From an uncultured Bryobacterales bacterium (GTDB taxonomy: Bacteria > Acidobacteriota > Terriglobia > Bryobacterales > UBA6623): 64,000 nucleotides of DNA. A program made the translations under genes and the position numbers. The notes beneath the pieces were generated by a model. The model saw only the letters and a list, made by a program, of their open reading frames with translations. It had not been told where the DNA came from and did not search any database. The stretch's first letter is position 1. Each line of letters starts with the position of its first letter. The DNA lies in assembly GCA_951813605.1 (NCBI GenBank), contig OX638379.1:5468062-5532061 (forward strand), given 5' to 3'. Positions 61,863 through 64,000 of the stretch are shown one piece after another.

Positions 61863-62134
61863 GACAATTCAACGCTTCAGGCGAGGGGATCTTTCGATCT
61901 GCCGGACAAAATCGAGAGCGTTACCCACCCAGCAGAGCATCGACGAGCGAATCGCGGCCTAGGCGGAGTCGCCGTGCAAGCCCTCTTCATCGTAACGCCC
62001 CTAGCGTTCGCGTAAATTCCATTCCATCCGCTCCCCGGCAGCCCCGGAGCGACCGGGCTGGCGGAAGGTGATTCGATACGCCCGTGACGTCGTCCGAAAC
62101 GCAATCGACCGCGTGTTTCGCGATCGCTATGGCG

Positions 62135-64000
62135 TCAATTCTCGCTCGCAAACGGTATCGCTAGTACGCGCGCAGCCGCGTCGAATTGCGTCATAGGACG
62201 GAGTCCCAAGAGCCACTCGATCGTGCGCAGGACGGACGAGGATGTGACGAACCCTTCATGGACAGACTTGGAGAGCACCGGCCCGCCGGCTAGGGCTGCG
62301 CTCCGAGCGCCGTCGGTTGGCACAACAAACAGGACTGTCGAGCTGTACGAGGGGTGTTCCCGCAAGGCCGCCATCGCGGTCCCGAGCTCCTCGTCTTGGT
62401 CGGCCGCTGCGCCCGTCAATCGGACGACCGTGAGACGGGCAAGCTGGGAACTCGCCCGCAGCTTGGCAAGCCATGCGCTCAGAGGCCGTCCTCTCGCAAT
62501 CCCGTAGGTCTCGACCGCCAAGGATGCGTTGACAGCGTTGGACCACAAGGTGCCTGCCGCTGGCAGTGCGGCCCGGCCCGCGGCGGCGAGATCCCGCGCC
62601 GTGAGCCGTCCTGCGACGACCGAGGGCGACAGCTTCGCAAAGAAGTCGGTCTCCATCCCCCCTGTAAGCCACGCGACTTGCGAGAGTTGGCCGCGCGCCG
62701 GAGAAACGTAGCCGGGCAAGGACGCAGCCTCGTCGAGCAGCCGCTCCCAGGCAGCCCCCCTCGCATCAGTCAGGACGAGGGCGACATGCCGAACGGCGCT
62801 CGGAGGCGTTTCGGTTGCGGACGTAGGTCCCGATAGGTTCGCGACAGCCGCGGAACTCAGGAATTCGAGCTGGTCGGAGTTCAGCGGAGGAAGAATCGAG
62901 ACCAAGCCTTGGTTCAGTCCATCCCCCTTGCCGCTCAGATATGCCATCCCTCCGTTGCCAAGCCCGACAACTGCCGTGGGGAACCACGCGGTTGGCACGG
63001 CTCCTGCCGGTTCCGGCAGAACTTCCTCCAAGTCGACGACTAGGATCGTGTTGTTGCCGGCGTTCGCGACAAACAGGGTGCGCCGGTCCTCGGAAACGCC
63101 CAAGGCCGATGGCAGCGAGCCGACCGGGGATGCCGGAAGCGGCGCGACGCTTCGAACGTCGAGCAGTTCGTAACGGCCCTGCTCCGTGATTCCATGCGTC
63201 CAAAGGTTGTCGGCGTGGGCGCACGCGGTGAAGAGGCGGGCCGCGTAGGCGCGTTCCTCGTCGCCGTCGATCCCGTTCCCCGGGGCTTGGACTTCGCCAT
63301 GGACCACCAGCAGGTCGGTCGGGTGCTCGCCAACCGGAATTCGTTCGACAAGCTGGCGGTCGGAAATCCGGTAGAGACCAAGTGAGGCCTCGCCCCAATG
63401 GCTGATCACCAAGTGTCCGAGATCCGGGGTGAGCCGCGCCCGATAGGGGGCGGCGCCCGTCTTGAACTCTTCGAGGACCAGTCCCGACTGCGTGTTGATG
63501 ACGACCGCCCGGTCGCGGAACACGTCCAAGGCGTACAGCATCCGGTCGTCGGCGTCTAGCCGCACGTCTCCGATCAATGTGGAGCAGTTTTTCGCGCACT
63601 GTGGGCGAATGGGGAATTCCCGCTCGACAGTCAGCGACCCGTCCCGGAATGACAGATCCCATACGCTGCTGCGGCCGCCGCCGCCCACGAACACCCTGTC
63701 GCCGCTCCTGTTAAAGGTCAATCCGAGCCAGGCGTCGGGCAATTCGACGCGATGCACGGGTTTGCCAGAAGCTGTATCGATGACGCTGACCGACGGTGTT
63801 TCGTACCCGGCCTGAAGGACGAGCAGGTAGCGCCCGTCGGGCGATAGCTCCGCTGCGAGAGGCATGCTGCTGACGACTATTTGCGTGCCGGCGGGAGTGA
63901 TGCGTTGCCCGTTGGGCAGGACAACGCTAGCGTCCGACTGCCGACCCGGCCGGCTCTGCGCGTCGGTCGCCTGGGGCCCTGTCAGCGCGCCGAGGAGGCT
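62135..64000 (-). CDS. Secreted YVTN beta-propeller with phosphoesterase-like C-terminus (N-terminus beyond window)
   Basis: The frame is open from the right edge of the window to the stop at 62135 (621 codons). Its first visible residues, SLLGALTGPQATDAQ, look like the end of a signal peptide. A seven-bladed YVTN-type propeller follows (LSPDGRYLLVLQAGYETPSV, VSEDRRTLFVANAGNNTILV and similar blades), then a C-terminal part (about the last 240 residues) with the order of the alkaline-phosphatase-like domain of YncE/phosphatase fusions. In those proteins VTEDD(A)...DHVDAH supplies metal ligands; here the corresponding strand is VVPTDGARS and the Asp/His ligands are missing, while SSVLRTIEWLLGL before the C-terminus is kept. 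A non-catalytic role is likely. Confidence 0.75.
   Translation of the reverse strand, partial: SLLGALTGPQATDAQSRPGRQSDASVVLPNGQRITPAGTQIVVSSMPLAAELSPDGRYLLVLQAGYETPSVSVIDTASGKPVHRVELPDAWLGLTFNRSGDRVFVGGGGRSSVWDLSFRDGSLTVEREFPIRPQCAKNCSTLIGDVRLDADDRMLYALDVFRDRAVVINTQSGLVLEEFKTGAAPYRARLTPDLGHLVISHWGEASLGLYRISDRQLVERIPVGEHPTDLLVVHGEVQAPGNGIDGDEERAYAARLFTACAHADNLWTHGITEQGRYELLDVRSVAPLPASPVGSLPSALGVSEDRRTLFVANAGNNTILVVDLEEVLPEPAGAVPTAWFPTAVVGLGNGGMAYLSGKGDGLNQGLVSILPPLNSDQLEFLSSAAVANLSGPTSATETPPSAVRHVALVLTDARGAAWERLLDEAASLPGYVSPARGQLSQVAWLTGGMETDFFAKLSPSVVAGRLTARDLAAAGRAALPAAGTLWSNAVNASLAVETYGIARGRPLSAWLAKLRASSQLARLTVVRLTGAAADQDEELGTAMAALREHPSYSSTVLFVVPTDGARSAALAGGPVLSKSVHEGFVTSSSVLRTIEWLLGLRPMTQFDAAARVLAIPFASEN

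Noticed and set aside
1..64000. Search for CRISPR arrays, prophage genes, complete defence systems and biosynthetic clusters.
   Set aside because: No regularly spaced direct repeats, phage structural genes or cluster signatures were seen; only a methyltransferase stub remains of a possible defence island.

Overview
The window is GC-rich, densely coding DNA, most probably a chromosome fragment of an Acidobacteriota bacterium (Solibacter/Bryobacter-like). No 16S gene is present, so this rests on gene content. The markers are a VWFA-related domain of the acidobacterial type, a TonB receptor with an N-terminal carboxypeptidase-regulatory-like domain, two CRTAC1-type FG-GAP/ASPIC-UnbV proteins with TPR partners, a cytochrome/DUF1549/DUF1553 protein, a DUF1080 protein and a Tat-exported Gfo/Idh/MocA oxidoreductase. 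Together they suggest an organism that handles complex organic matter at the cell surface.

Layout. 1-4.1 kb: OPT-family transporter cut by the left edge, an unknown protein paired with an NAD-binding epimerase-like protein, and a small secreted protein. 4.5-17.4 kb: secreted and envelope proteins (c-type cytochrome/DUF1549/DUF1553, DUF1080, CRTAC1, two overlapping TPR genes, DUF481, a CNNM/CorC-type membrane protein, Gfo/Idh/MocA). 18.3-22.5 kb: tRNA-Ala(CGC), LarA-type racemase, AGCS symporter, nucleotidyltransferase. 22.5-29.4 kb: a minus-strand Fe-S assembly operon in the order sufB-sufC-sufD-sufS-sufT-rrf2-mrp. A near-perfect 24-bp palindrome lies 40 bp upstream of sufB and is a candidate operator for the Rrf2 protein. 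29.7-35.7 kb: a decaying region with the N-terminal stub of a DNA methyltransferase, a 5'-truncated TPR gene fused tail-to-head to a broken TonB receptor gene, and an intact CRTAC1 gene. 36.5-41.2 kb: one very long pyruvate:ferredoxin-type oxidoreductase, a natural user of the Fe-S operon. 41.6-45.6 kb: a BON-BON-VWFA protein, then dnaJ and grpE. 45.7-48 kb: an ABC-ATPase remnant and a complete IS1380-family insertion sequence. 48.3-52.1 kb: TPR protein, accA, and a metal-binding-motif protein. 52.2-55.4 kb: tRNA-Ser(GGA) and a two-gene sugar-phosphate operon (nucleotidyltransferase, phosphosugar mutase). 55.8-64 kb: MetE-like methyltransferase, rlmN, ileS with a large insertion, and a secreted beta-propeller/phosphatase-like protein cut by the right edge.

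No CRISPR array, prophage, biosynthetic cluster or complete defence system was seen. The less ordinary items are domain architectures (IleRS insertion, BON-BON-VWFA fusion, Arg/Pro-rich tail on the oxidoreductase, phosphatase-like domain without metal ligands, epimerase-like protein without the catalytic lysine), the candidate suf operator, and traces of gene decay. Intergenic stretches are often 300-870 bp, long for a bacterium, which fits ongoing gene loss.
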